A stretch of 45,527 nucleotides of DNA from Eubacteriales bacterium (lineage in GTDB: Bacteria; Bacillota; Clostridia; Saccharofermentanales; Fastidiosipilaceae). The stretch is taken from assembly GCA_030537565.1 (NCBI GenBank), contig JAUNVS010000007.1, positions 1-45,527 on the forward strand. Reading direction: 5' to 3'. Under the pieces are notes generated by a model. It was not told the DNA's origin. It worked only from the letters and a program-made list of their open reading frames with translations, and ran no database searches. Every line of letters begins with the position of its first letter. Position 1 is the first letter of the stretch. Shown here in pieces: positions 1 through 7,244 of this stretch. A program made the translations under genes and the position numbers.

Positions 1-204
1 AACCGCGGAATTTTCCTGACGACCAGCGAGGACGAGGAGCTGCTCAGCGACCTCCGCCAGCTCGAAAAACGCGGCGCGAAAATCTACAGCTGTGGCCTCT
101 GCCTCAGTCACTACGAACGCCTCGAAGCCCTCCAGATCGGAGCCGTTTCGAACATGTACGAACTCTGCGATCTGATGTGCCGCTACCGTGTTTTAAGGCC
201 CTAA
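1..204 (+). CDS. yedF: YedF-type selenium metabolism protein, C-terminal part
   Basis: The window opens inside this reading frame; 67 codons remain before the TAA at 202-204. The visible part is a DsrE-like fold end with the two-cysteine stretch CGLCLSHY followed by VSNMYEL, which is the pattern I associate with the C-terminal domain of the sulfurtransferase-like selenium metabolism protein YedF. In that family an N-terminal TusA-like domain precedes it and would lie outside the window. Sixteen bases separate it from the DUF3343 gene, and a class V aminotransferase follows, so the three look like one operon for moving or activating selenium. The assignment rests on a short segment but is helped strongly by the neighbours. 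Confidence 0.75.
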   Translation, partial: NRGIFLTTSEDEELLSDLRQLEKRGAKIYSCGLCLSHYERLEALQIGAVSNMYELCDLMCRYRVLRP

Positions 205-220
205 AACGGAGGAGATCAAG

Positions 221-517
221 ATGCGTGCGACGCATTACTTAATCCTGCAAACAGCCGATCGAGGCGATCTCCCTCTCTGGCAGGACTACCTCAAAAAACG
301 TAAAATCGCCTCGCGCATCATCAGCACCCCTGCAGCCATCGCCGAAGGCTGCGGCCTCTGTCTGCGCCTCGAAATGGACTCATGGGAGCAGATCCACGAA
401 GCCCTCGCGGCCGAAAATCGCCCCAGGGAAAATGTAAAAATTTACCGCTACGCACGAGCCGCCACATACGCCATCGATGTCACATCAGAAATGGGAGGAT
501 GCGATGATCTATCTTGA
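221..517 (+). CDS. DUF3343 family protein (putative Se/S carrier-like)
   Basis: This 98-residue protein begins with MRATHYLIL and carries a central CGLCLRL motif at about residues 44-50, the hallmark of the small DUF3343 family often annotated as a putative Se/S carrier. AGGAG sits a few bases before the ATG. Its last codons overlap the start of the next gene, whose ATG is at 504, so the two are probably translationally coupled. The position between YedF and a class V aminotransferase fits delivery of selenium or persulfide sulfur; the exact chemistry of the family is not established. The C-terminal half is not informative by eye. Confidence 0.7.
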   Translation: MRATHYLILQTADRGDLPLWQDYLKKRKIASRIISTPAAIAEGCGLCLRLEMDSWEQIHEALAAENRPRENVKIYRYARAATYAIDVTSEMGGCDDLS

Positions 518-1634
518 TTCCGCCTCAACCACTTACTACAAAGACCCCTCCGTCTACGAGGCCGCGCTTCGACCGCTGGCCAATCCCTACCGATCTGCCT
601 CTCCGGTCGCCGTCGAAGCCATGGAAGTCCTCGAGGGCTGCCGCCGTAAAATCGCCAAGTTTATCGCTGCTCCAGACCCCAAATGCTGCGCCTTTTGTGC
701 GGGTGCCACCCAAGGACTTAACCTCATCCTCGACGCTCTCCTCCACGACAAGAGCCATGTGATTACAAGTTCCATGGAACATAACTCCGTCCTCCGCCCC
801 CTCGCTCGCCTCCATCAACAACGGGGCATTGAAGTCTCCAAAATTCCCCTCGACAGGGACGGCCGTCTCTGTCTCGACGAAATCCCAAAACTGTTGCGCC
901 CAAGCACAGAGGCCCTCGTCATCAACCACGTCTCCAATCTGACCGGCCTCATTAATCCTCTGGAAACCCTAAGCGCCTTCGCTCGAAAAAACAGCCTCCT
1001 CCTCATCGTCGATGCCGCCCAGAGCATCGGCCATCTGCCGATCGATGTAAATGCAATCGGCATCGATGCCCTCGCATTTTCGGGCCACAAAGGCCTCGGC
1101 AGTCTAATGGGCGTCGGGATGATCTACGTCCGCAAAGGCCTCAACTTACGCCCCGTCTACAGTGGTGGCACCGGCAGCCAGACCTTTGACGAATTCATCA
1201 CTGAAATGCCCAGTTGTTTCGAGGCAGGTAGCCTCAATCTCCCAGGCATTGCCTCCCTCGAAGCCGCCCTCGACCACTTCGACCCAAGCGCAAGCAAACG
1301 AGCCCTCGAGCTGCGCCAGTTAGCCTGCCGTGAACTCGAGCAAATGCCCGACTACCGAATTTATGGCCCAGGGTCAAAGGACAGAGATCTCGTGGCGATC
1401 CTCGCCTTCAATCACCGTTACCTCGATGCCAATGAGCTAGAAGATGAACTGGGCCTACGAATTGGCCTCGCTGCACGTTCTGGAAATCACTGCGCACCAG
1501 ATCTACACCACCATTTCCAGACGGAAAAACAGGGGATTTTACGGCTTAGTTTCTGCGGTCAGAATACGACGGACGAACTGAAACAGCTCATCGATGCCCT
1601 GCACGAGATCGCTGCAGAAATGCGGCTCAGCTGA
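504..1634 (+). CDS. Class V aminotransferase, cysteine desulfurase-like
   Basis: This is a 376-residue PLP enzyme of the NifS/SufS fold. It starts MIYLDSASTTYYKD, has the family signature with the PLP lysine in SGHKGLGSLMG (about residues 192-202), the aspartate/histidine region NHVSNLTG and VDAAQSIGH, and the late cysteine in RSGNHCAPDLHHH, which is the expected place for the persulfide-accepting cysteine. I chose ATG 504 because GGAGG lies at 494-498 and the N-terminus matches the family; an upstream in-frame start at 477 would sit inside the preceding gene without such a site. Given YedF and DUF3343 in front, it probably mobilises sulfur or selenium from (seleno)cysteine for selenium-dependent molybdenum hydroxylases. 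A generic iron-sulfur role cannot be excluded. Confidence 0.8.
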   Translation: MIYLDSASTTYYKDPSVYEAALRPLANPYRSASPVAVEAMEVLEGCRRKIAKFIAAPDPKCCAFCAGATQGLNLILDALLHDKSHVITSSMEHNSVLRPLARLHQQRGIEVSKIPLDRDGRLCLDEIPKLLRPSTEALVINHVSNLTGLINPLETLSAFARKNSLLLIVDAAQSIGHLPIDVNAIGIDALAFSGHKGLGSLMGVGMIYVRKGLNLRPVYSGGTGSQTFDEFITEMPSCFEAGSLNLPGIASLEAALDHFDPSASKRALELRQLACRELEQMPDYRIYGPGSKDRDLVAILAFNHRYLDANELEDELGLRIGLAARSGNHCAPDLHHHFQTEKQGILRLSFCGQNTTDELKQLIDALHEIAAEMRLS

Positions 1635-1648
1635 CAGGAGTCTGGAAT

Positions 1649-1719
1649 GGCCGGGAAACCGGAAAACCGGATACCGGGAGGCCGGGACTACTAGGAGGCC
1701 GGAAAACCGGGAAGCCGGG
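1649..1719. repeat. CCGG-rich short imperfect repeats between convergent operons
   Basis: This short gap between the converging aminotransferase and yqeB genes is built from variants of GGCCGG and AACCGG. CCGG occurs eight times in about 70 bases, and the unit AGGCCGG recurs around a CTACTAG centre. Several arms can pair with each other, so it could act as a bidirectional transcription end, but no clear uracil tract follows on either strand. Confidence 0.5.
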
Positions 1720-1721
1720 AA

Positions 1722-2597
1722 TTAGGCCAAACGTTGTAGTTCTTCAAAGACCGCGCGTAGGCAAGCATGCCCGAGCGCACGAGACTTATCCGAAATCGTA
1801 AAACAGTTCTCCTGCTCTTCGAGACGCGGATCGACATCGGCGCTTTTTAGACCAGCGCTACAGGGAAAGCCATCAGGCAAAATTCCACGCAACACACCGG
1901 CAATTGCGCTGCGGCACTCACCAATAACACGACCATCCTCTGGATCGAGAATCTCAGCGACCAGCTCCTCGGCTTCGACGAGGTCTCCGATGGCGTGGCA
2001 AGCTCGAAAACGGCCCGCAACAGGGGCATAGATCACTCGCTCACGACCATGACCAGCAATTAGACCTGGAACACCCGTATTGGGAATCGCCGAACCCTCT
2101 CGGATGAGGCGGCCGAGACGGTGACCTCGCTGCGTCTCAATTACGACATCCGCATCCTGTGGCGCTTCAAATCCCGGTCCGAGTGCGACTGTGATCGGAG
2201 CCATCGAGGCCCACGTCCCGAGATTTCGTTTAGCGAGAATCGCATCGATCAGAATTAGAGGCTTGTAGGTCTCGATCCACTCGCCCCTCGGATCAATAGC
2301 GATCGCCACGTCCCCAGAAGCGAGAATCGAATCAATCGACTCACGATCTTTGCCCAAACGAGCTCGAATTCCCTCGAGCTTTGTCTCCCCATGATAAACC
2401 GCTTCAGAAAAGGCAACGGCCCGACGAATTGCGCTGGGGCGGTCGACCTCGAGGGCGAGGACTGCAAATCCACATCGATGGAGGGCCTCGATCGTTCCAG
2501 AAGCAAGATCGCCGGCCCCGCGAACAATCACCAGAGGCCGCTCACAAAATTCTGGATACTTTTCCTTTAAGCTTCCTTTAAGTAATGCAGACAACAT
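1722..2597 (-). CDS. yqeB: YqeB, selenium-dependent molybdenum hydroxylase accessory protein
   Basis: This 291-residue protein has the N-terminal Rossmann-like segment VIVRGAGDLASGTI at about residues 23-36, followed by LALEVDRPSAIRRAVAFSEAVY, which I recognise from the YqeB (EF2563) family. That family is known from comparative genomics to co-occur with selenium-dependent molybdenum hydroxylases, and is thought to help make or insert the selenium-containing cofactor. AGGAGG precedes the ATG by six bases. It is the last gene of a leftward operon xdhC-yqeC-yqeB, with 18 bases separating it from yqeC. The hydroxylase itself is not in this window. Confidence 0.85.
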   Translation of the reverse strand: MLSALLKGSLKEKYPEFCERPLVIVRGAGDLASGTIEALHRCGFAVLALEVDRPSAIRRAVAFSEAVYHGETKLEGIRARLGKDRESIDSILASGDVAIAIDPRGEWIETYKPLILIDAILAKRNLGTWASMAPITVALGPGFEAPQDADVVIETQRGHRLGRLIREGSAIPNTGVPGLIAGHGRERVIYAPVAGRFRACHAIGDLVEAEELVAEILDPEDGRVIGECRSAIAGVLRGILPDGFPCSAGLKSADVDPRLEEQENCFTISDKSRALGHACLRAVFEELQRLA

Positions 2598-2615
2598 CTT
2601 CGGCCTCCTAGCTTC

Positions 2616-3353
2616 CTAAAATTCTGTTTCCAGCGAAGCCCCTGAACTACTGACAATTTTAATGAAGGGGTAGTCCCGTCGAGCGAGACCCTCGGCAAGT
2701 TGGCGCAGAAGCAGGTCCCGACGCTCAGCAGAAACACGATCACTGCGACTAAGATAGACATAAAGACGACCGACAGCTCCCTGCATCGGTCGGCGTTTTG
2801 GATCGAGAATATCGAGGTAGGTCTCGATCTCGAATCGCTCTTGGACACCGTAGGCTTCAGTAAACAACTCTGGATGAAAAACCAAATCTTCTCGGTATGG
2901 GATTTCGAGGAGATCGATAGGCAAGACCATACAGGTCTTAGTACTCAGCCGATCAATGACGGGCTCATGATCCCGCCAGGCTTTTAGCGGTAAACGCTTG
3001 GACCCATCCGCCTCAATCAAAATCAGATCGAAATAGGATTGGAGAAGCTCGAGATCATCCTCACTAAGCGCACTGAGCTTCATCCCATCCGGACCCGCTG
3101 AACGAGCGAAAACATAGACAGCTGAAGTCGGATCCGTCTCGAGACAAGTCCGCAGAGCCGCCAGATCGGTATAGAGGCGAAAATCCTCGACCTTTGGGCG
3201 AGCAATATGCGTCGTCGTCGTCAATAGCACACGCATCGAAACCGCCTGAGCCTCACGCGCAAGCGCATAGAGCAGGGACGTCTTTCCCCCCGAACCAATC
3301 ACCGAAACGATATCACCAAAATCGATCTCGAAGTCATCCAACAAATGTGTCAT
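2616..3353 (-). CDS. yqeC: YqeC, selenium cofactor biosynthesis protein
   Basis: A 245-residue protein whose N-terminus contains the P-loop-like VSVIGSGGKTSLLYALA (about residues 17-33) and then LLTTTTHIARP, a combination typical of the YqeC family. It later shows LILIEADGSKRLPLKAW, another family hallmark. YqeC occurs with YqeB and XdhC in selenium-dependent molybdenum hydroxylase gene sets; the glycine-rich loop suggests nucleotide binding. The start ATG has GAGGG nine bases upstream. It lies 12 bases after xdhC and 18 before yqeB, so the three should be cotranscribed. Confidence 0.85.
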   Translation of the reverse strand: MTHLLDDFEIDFGDIVSVIGSGGKTSLLYALAREAQAVSMRVLLTTTTHIARPKVEDFRLYTDLAALRTCLETDPTSAVYVFARSAGPDGMKLSALSEDDLELLQSYFDLILIEADGSKRLPLKAWRDHEPVIDRLSTKTCMVLPIDLLEIPYREDLVFHPELFTEAYGVQERFEIETYLDILDPKRRPMQGAVGRLYVYLSRSDRVSAERRDLLLRQLAEGLARRDYPFIKIVSSSGASLETEF

Positions 3354-3365
3354 TTCAAAAGCCCT

Positions 3366-4556
3366 CTATGAACGATTCAACAAATCCCGCATCGGCCGTT
3401 GACGCTCAGGCGCCACAGCACGACGAACAGCAATCAGTTCAGCAATCACACTATGAGCAATTTCAACGAGGGAAACGGCACCAATATTGATCCCGACAGG
3501 CGCGTGAAGAGAATCAATCAAATCCGCATCGAAACCCGCCTCGGCAAGCATCCGGCGAACACTTTCAACCTTACGACGACTCCCCATCACACCAACATAG
3601 GCAGGCATCTGTTTGAGCAGCTGCGTGACCACATCATAGTCGTACTGATGTCCGCGCGTCATCACGAGGACAAAATCCTGCGCTTCAAAGGAAAAATCCG
3701 CCTCAAGCTCAGCAAAATTAACCAACTGCAATTTGGCCAACGAAGAAAATAGCGCCGGATTGAGGAAGTCAGCCCGATCCTCGAGAATCCAATGCGGCCA
3801 CTCCAAACCATCGAGTAGCTTCGAAATCGCCTGAGCCACATGCCCACCCCCGCAAATAATCAGTCGCGGAAGCAAATTTGTCGTTACAAAAAAATAGGAC
3901 CCGCGCTTGGTTTCGAGAAGCAAAGACCCCTGGGCTGCACTCAGGGCCTCCGTGAAATCGACATCCGAAGTGAGCTGAGCCGCAAGCTCCGCCATCGGTA
4001 AGAATTCATATGGCTCGGAATAGACTTCGAAAAACTTCGTCTCCTGGGCGAAGTCCTCGAGAGCCTCTGAATAATCTGGATGACTCCGCCAGTCCAGCGG
4101 TGCTGCTGGTCGATCTAAAGCCAGGGCCCTAAACGTCGTAGCCAAGCAAGCAGCCGAATCCTGAGATTCTAAACTGTCATCTGCAAACAACGGAGACTCT
4201 GGATGAATCGGCAGGAAAACCAGCTCATTTTCACCGCCACAGATCATCCCGAGATCCGAGGCCTTATGATTGTCGAGAGTGTAGCGGAGCCGTGCCGAAA
4301 GCCCCCGCTTCGCCAGTTCACACGCAAGCGCACTGGCCCGATACTCAATACGACCACCACCAATCGTCCCCCGCGTCTCACGGCTCAGGTGGTTGAGGAG
4401 GAGGTAGGCACCAACGGATTGGGGCGCAGATCCGGACTTCGCAATGAGGAGGATCAGATAATCGGCATCGATCTCACGCTGCTCGCTACGCAGGCGCGCA
4501 AAGGCTCCGGTGGCAATACGGGCACGATTTTCTAATTCACGACTGAGAGTTTGCAT
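3366..4556 (-). CDS. xdhC: XdhC/CoxI family molybdenum hydroxylase maturation factor
   Basis: The protein has the two regions expected of XdhC: an N-terminal part with GTIGGGRIEYRA and GMICGGENELVF, and a C-terminal Rossmann domain beginning LLPRLIICGGGHVAQAISKLLDGL and continuing to VMGSRRKVESVRRML and HAPVGINIGA. XdhC binds and matures the molybdenum cofactor, including sulfuration, before its insertion into xanthine dehydrogenase-type enzymes. I prefer the ATG at 4556 because a purine-rich AAAGGGG site stands eight bases upstream of it; in-frame starts ten codons farther upstream (TTG, ATG) have no such site. It is the first gene of the leftward selenium/molybdenum operon. Confidence 0.85.
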   Translation of the reverse strand: MQTLSRELENRARIATGAFARLRSEQREIDADYLILLIAKSGSAPQSVGAYLLLNHLSRETRGTIGGGRIEYRASALACELAKRGLSARLRYTLDNHKASDLGMICGGENELVFLPIHPESPLFADDSLESQDSAACLATTFRALALDRPAAPLDWRSHPDYSEALEDFAQETKFFEVYSEPYEFLPMAELAAQLTSDVDFTEALSAAQGSLLLETKRGSYFFVTTNLLPRLIICGGGHVAQAISKLLDGLEWPHWILEDRADFLNPALFSSLAKLQLVNFAELEADFSFEAQDFVLVMTRGHQYDYDVVTQLLKQMPAYVGVMGSRRKVESVRRMLAEAGFDADLIDSLHAPVGINIGAVSLVEIAHSVIAELIAVRRAVAPERQRPMRDLLNRS

Positions 4557-4850
4557 GGGAGTGACCCCTTTCTTTTTCATCAATAATCAATAGAAATTAT
4601 GCGGTCATTATGACTAGGTAAGACGCAAAAGACAATCGACACAGCTCTCCGAGGGCAGGGCAGAGGACGCTTGCTCGATCACTCGAAGGCCCTGCCAACT
4701 AAACACCCGGCCATACTGCATGAAAGCCAAAAAAGATATTTTTTCAATGCTTTTGCTTGTGAAACTAACAGATAAATTGATGAAATTCACCTGCGAATCC
4801 AGTACAATAGTTCAAAGCTCTTAAGCGATTAAGCATTAAAGGAGTAAGCT

Positions 4851-5270
4851 ATGCTGAAATTAATAATTGGTGTCAAAGGCAGCGGTAAAACGGGTAAGTT
4901 GGTCGATGACCTCAACCTAAAGGCGCATGATAATGAGAAAAACGTAATCTGCATCGAACGCGGCCAACGCCTCGATCGTTTCGTGAAATACCACATCCGC
5001 CTCATCGATATCAACGAATATCCTGTCCAGGGCTTCGATGAACTCCTCGCCTTCCTAGCTGGTATGAATGCGAAGGATTACGACATCACCCATATTTACA
5101 TTGACAGTATCTTTAAAGTCGCAAATCTCGACGTTAATTACGATGCACTCTCCCGTTTCCTGGATGCCTTTGACGAACTCTCACGCGACATGCACTTCGA
5201 GGCTCAGGTCATTCTGAGTGCCGATGTCAGCGACCTCCCCGAAAACATCCTCCGCTACGTCGCCGAATAA
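4851..5270 (+). CDS. Small P-loop ATP-binding protein of unknown role
   Basis: This 139-residue protein has a clean Walker A motif at the very N-terminus, GVKGSGKT (residues 7-14), and a Walker B-like hydrophobic strand ending in an acid, THIYIDSIF, near residue 85. No effector domain is visible, and its length would allow only a minimal nucleotide-binding fold. AAAGGAG precedes the ATG with good spacing, and a TACAAT hexamer at 4803-4808 is a possible -10 element without a convincing partner. It is followed directly by the structured RNA candidate. I do not recognise a specific family; short P-loop proteins like this are often annotated only as ATP-binding or, loosely, twitching motility-like. 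Confidence 0.7.
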   Translation: MLKLIIGVKGSGKTGKLVDDLNLKAHDNEKNVICIERGQRLDRFVKYHIRLIDINEYPVQGFDELLAFLAGMNAKDYDITHIYIDSIFKVANLDVNYDALSRFLDAFDELSRDMHFEAQVILSADVSDLPENILRYVAE

Positions 5271-5288
5271 GTCTGAGTTCCAAAATAT

Positions 5289-5557
5289 ATGGCTAACGAC
5301 TTTGTCTGGCGCTCCGCAGGACAGAATTGTCCTCTAGGCAGTGCTGCTAGCCAAGTCGGCAGTTTGGGCTGGACCTAGCTGTCTAGTGGAAACAGCAGAG
5401 GACTCTGGGGCATAAGCTCGCGTCCGTATCAATGCGCTGCGAATCTGGCGCCCCCATGATCGCAGTCCTAGACGCTCCACCTAGCTCCCGTGAGCGAGAA
5501 GTGGCTTCTTGAGTAGAGAAAGCTGTGTGACCAATAACTTACATATGAGTTAGCCGT
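5289..5557 (+). ncRNA. Candidate structured non-coding RNA of unknown class
   Basis: The stretch after the P-loop gene has no coding potential but many matching arms. A nine-pair closing helix joins 5289-5297 to 5549-5557 (core GGCTAAC / GTTAGCC). Inside it are AGGACA/TGTCCT around a GAAT tetraloop (5318-5333), GCTGT/ACAGC (5378-5396), a long-range pair AGGACT/AGTCCT (5399-5404 with 5464-5469) stacked near GGGGC/GCCCC (5407-5411 with 5450-5454), and CCAC/GTGG enclosing GCTC/GAGC (5477-5504). A strong rho-independent terminator follows at 5578. I compared it by eye with RNase P, tmRNA, SRP, 6S and cobalamin riboswitch patterns and saw no convincing match. It could be a free RNA or a leader/3' end. 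Confidence 0.4.
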
Positions 5558-5577
5558 AGTAAATGCATAGAACTTAG

Positions 5578-5618
5578 AGCCTGTCGATCTCGTTCGGTAC
5601 GATGTCGGCAGGCTTTTC
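5578..5618 (+). terminator. Rho-independent terminator after the RNA candidate
   Basis: An 11-pair stem (5578-5588 with 5604-5614, starting AGCCTGTCGAT and allowing G-U pairs) is followed by TTTT and a second T-rich run to 5625. It ends whatever is transcribed from the P-loop gene or the RNA region, and separates it from mscL. Confidence 0.75.
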
Positions 5619-5657
5619 CTCTTTTAATAGGTCAACATAGTAGATAATGGGGCGTTT

Positions 5658-5697
5658 CCTAAGGTGCGTCGCTGCTACGTGGCGAAGCGACTTTAGG
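5658..5697 (+). promoter_or_regulatory. Hairpin in the mscL leader
   Basis: CCTAA (5658-5662) and GTCGCT (5668-5673) pair with AGCGAC (5686-5691) and TTAGG (5693-5697), giving a stable stem about 60 bases before the mscL start. No uracil tract follows, so it looks more like a leader structure or protein-binding site than a terminator. Confidence 0.4.
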
Positions 5698-5756
5698 GGT
5701 CTATGGAGGGCTACTGTATTCCGAGCAGAGCGACCCAATCTGAAAGGAACGTTTAA

Positions 5757-6200
5757 ATGAATAAAGAGAAGACTCACGGTTTTCTAAGTGAATTCCGTGC
5801 ATTTATCCTCCGTGGCAACGTCATGGACCTCGCCGTCGGTATGATGATCGGCGCCGCCTTTACTGCTGTAGTGAAGAGCCTCGTCGATGACATCCTCATG
5901 CCCCTCATCGGCGCAGCAACGGCCGGCCTCGACTTCGCCAGTCTCGTAATCAATGTCAACACCTGGAATGGCCCAGTGGAACTCCGTGTCGGCATCTTCA
6001 TCAACACGATTATCAACCTGATCATCATCGGCCTCGTCCTCTTCCTCCTCATCCGTGGTGTCAATCGAATTGTTAAACGTAAGCGCATTAAAGATGAAGC
6101 AGAAAAAATTGCCACACCACCTGCACCCAGCCAAGAGGAACTCCTCAGTGAAATCCTCGTTGAACTTAAGAAGCAAAGTGGCGACAGCGCTAAAAACTAA
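5757..6200 (+). CDS. mscL: Large-conductance mechanosensitive channel MscL
   Basis: The 147-residue protein starts with a short amphipathic segment and FILRGNVMDLAVGMMIGAAFTAVVKSLVDDILMPLIG, the highly conserved first helix of MscL, and has the second membrane helix IFINTIINLIIIGLVLFLLI near residues 80-99, followed by the charged KRKR linker and a C-terminal helix (EELLSEILVELKKQ). It forms a pentameric pore in the cytoplasmic membrane that opens under tension and releases solutes on hypo-osmotic shock. GAAAGGAAC precedes the ATG. It is a single-gene unit between terminators at 5578 and 6231, with a stable leader hairpin. Confidence 0.97.
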   Translation: MNKEKTHGFLSEFRAFILRGNVMDLAVGMMIGAAFTAVVKSLVDDILMPLIGAATAGLDFASLVINVNTWNGPVELRVGIFINTIINLIIIGLVLFLLIRGVNRIVKRKRIKDEAEKIATPPAPSQEELLSEILVELKKQSGDSAKN

Positions 6201-6230
6201 AGAAACGCTAAATCGCAAAGCGACAAAACA

Positions 6231-6271
6231 AAAGATGCTCTCTCAGATCAATCTGGGGGAGCATCTTTTAT
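6231..6271 (+). terminator. Terminator after mscL
   Basis: AAAGATGCTC (6231-6240) pairs with its complement at 6259-6268, the stem continuing inward through TCTCAGAT/ATCTGGGG, and T residues follow. A long, strong hairpin that may also serve the convergent AraC gene. Confidence 0.85.
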
Positions 6272-6290
6272 TATCTAGCGCGAACTAGCA

Positions 6291-7112
6291 CTAACTGTCT
6301 TGCTTGCGATAAGCACTGGGCGTGAGATTATACTTCTTTAGAAAGAGACGATTGAAATAACTCTGTTGCTCAAAACCACAGGCCTGCGCTACCTCTGCAA
6401 TCGATGCATCACTCGTCTTTAAGCAAAGCAAACTTTTTTCCAAACGGAATTGATTGACAAATTGAGAAGGCGTCTGCATCGCATACTTCTGGAAAAGGGA
6501 ACAACACTTGTTACGACTCACATGAGCCGCCTCCGCAATTTCCTGCAAACTCAACTTGCGCTGATAATTCTCATAAATGAAATTGGCCATCTTGCGATAT
6601 AACAAAGTATCCCGGTCCAAACGACCACAGTCTTTCTTTGGAGCCGTCCGGTACTGCGCATAAATCTTCTGAAAAATGATGTGCAAAATCCCGATAATCA
6701 AGAGCTCATAGGCCTCAGGCTGACGCTGTTCAATCTCCTCGATGGAATCCATAAGCCGGGCGATTTCCTGCGCAAATGTCTGCTCCTTAAGGGCAATACT
6801 GTGAGAAAACTCGAGATCCTGCAAAACAGGCTCAACGTAGCGTGTATATACCCTCGCCTCCGCCGTAAAAATACTTGGCTGTATGATCAAACACTGAAAC
6901 TCAGTCTCAGGATTATCACTATATATGCGGTGCAACTGATCGCGGTTGATCACACACACCGCTGACTCAGGAAGCTCATGGGTCTCCCCATTAATATGGC
7001 AGCGCATCGATCCCTTCGTCGCTCGTAAGAGCTCTATTCCATCCTGCCAGTGCGTCAGCACATAGCGGTTTTCCAAACGGGCAAACGACTGTCCGCACAA
7101 AAGCTTATTCAT
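6291..7112 (-). CDS. AraC family transcriptional regulator
   Basis: A 273-residue regulator with a cupin-like sensor half (residues 1 to about 150; GSMRCHINGETHELPESAVCVINRDQLHRIYS) and a C-terminal double helix-turn-helix of the AraC/XylS type (LSLQEIAEAAHVSRNKCCSLFQKY and SIAEVAQACGFEQQSYFNRLFLKKYNLTPSAYRK). The second helix-turn-helix matches the family signature well. It is transcribed divergently from the QueD-like gene, with a perfect 10-bp inverted repeat between them, so it is the obvious candidate to control that gene and perhaps itself. Its ligand cannot be read from the sequence; the cupin half suggests a small molecule such as a sugar. Confidence 0.92.
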   Translation of the reverse strand: MNKLLCGQSFARLENRYVLTHWQDGIELLRATKGSMRCHINGETHELPESAVCVINRDQLHRIYSDNPETEFQCLIIQPSIFTAEARVYTRYVEPVLQDLEFSHSIALKEQTFAQEIARLMDSIEEIEQRQPEAYELLIIGILHIIFQKIYAQYRTAPKKDCGRLDRDTLLYRKMANFIYENYQRKLSLQEIAEAAHVSRNKCCSLFQKYAMQTPSQFVNQFRLEKSLLCLKTSDASIAEVAQACGFEQQSYFNRLFLKKYNLTPSAYRKQDS

Positions 7113-7143
7113 GGTATCCCCTTATACGATAATACTAAAAGCA

Positions 7144-7170
7144 AGTGTAATTTTGCTATTAAATTACACT
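7144..7170. promoter_or_regulatory. Perfect inverted repeat, candidate operator
   Basis: AGTGTAATTT (7144-7153) and AAATTACACT (7161-7170) are exact complements around a 7-base centre. The repeat lies in the divergent gap between the AraC regulator and the QueD-like gene, 32 bases before the regulator start, which suits a binding site controlling both. Confidence 0.55.
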
Positions 7171-7244
7171 CATAAACAACATAATACTAACATGAACTGA
7201 CCCGAAAAGGGCACGGCTCACGGAGAAAGAAGGAAACATATAAT

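Noticed and set aside
5289..5618. RNase P, SRP, tmRNA or 6S RNA
   Set aside because: Conserved core sequences of these RNAs (for example GAGGAAAGUCC of RNase P) were not found.
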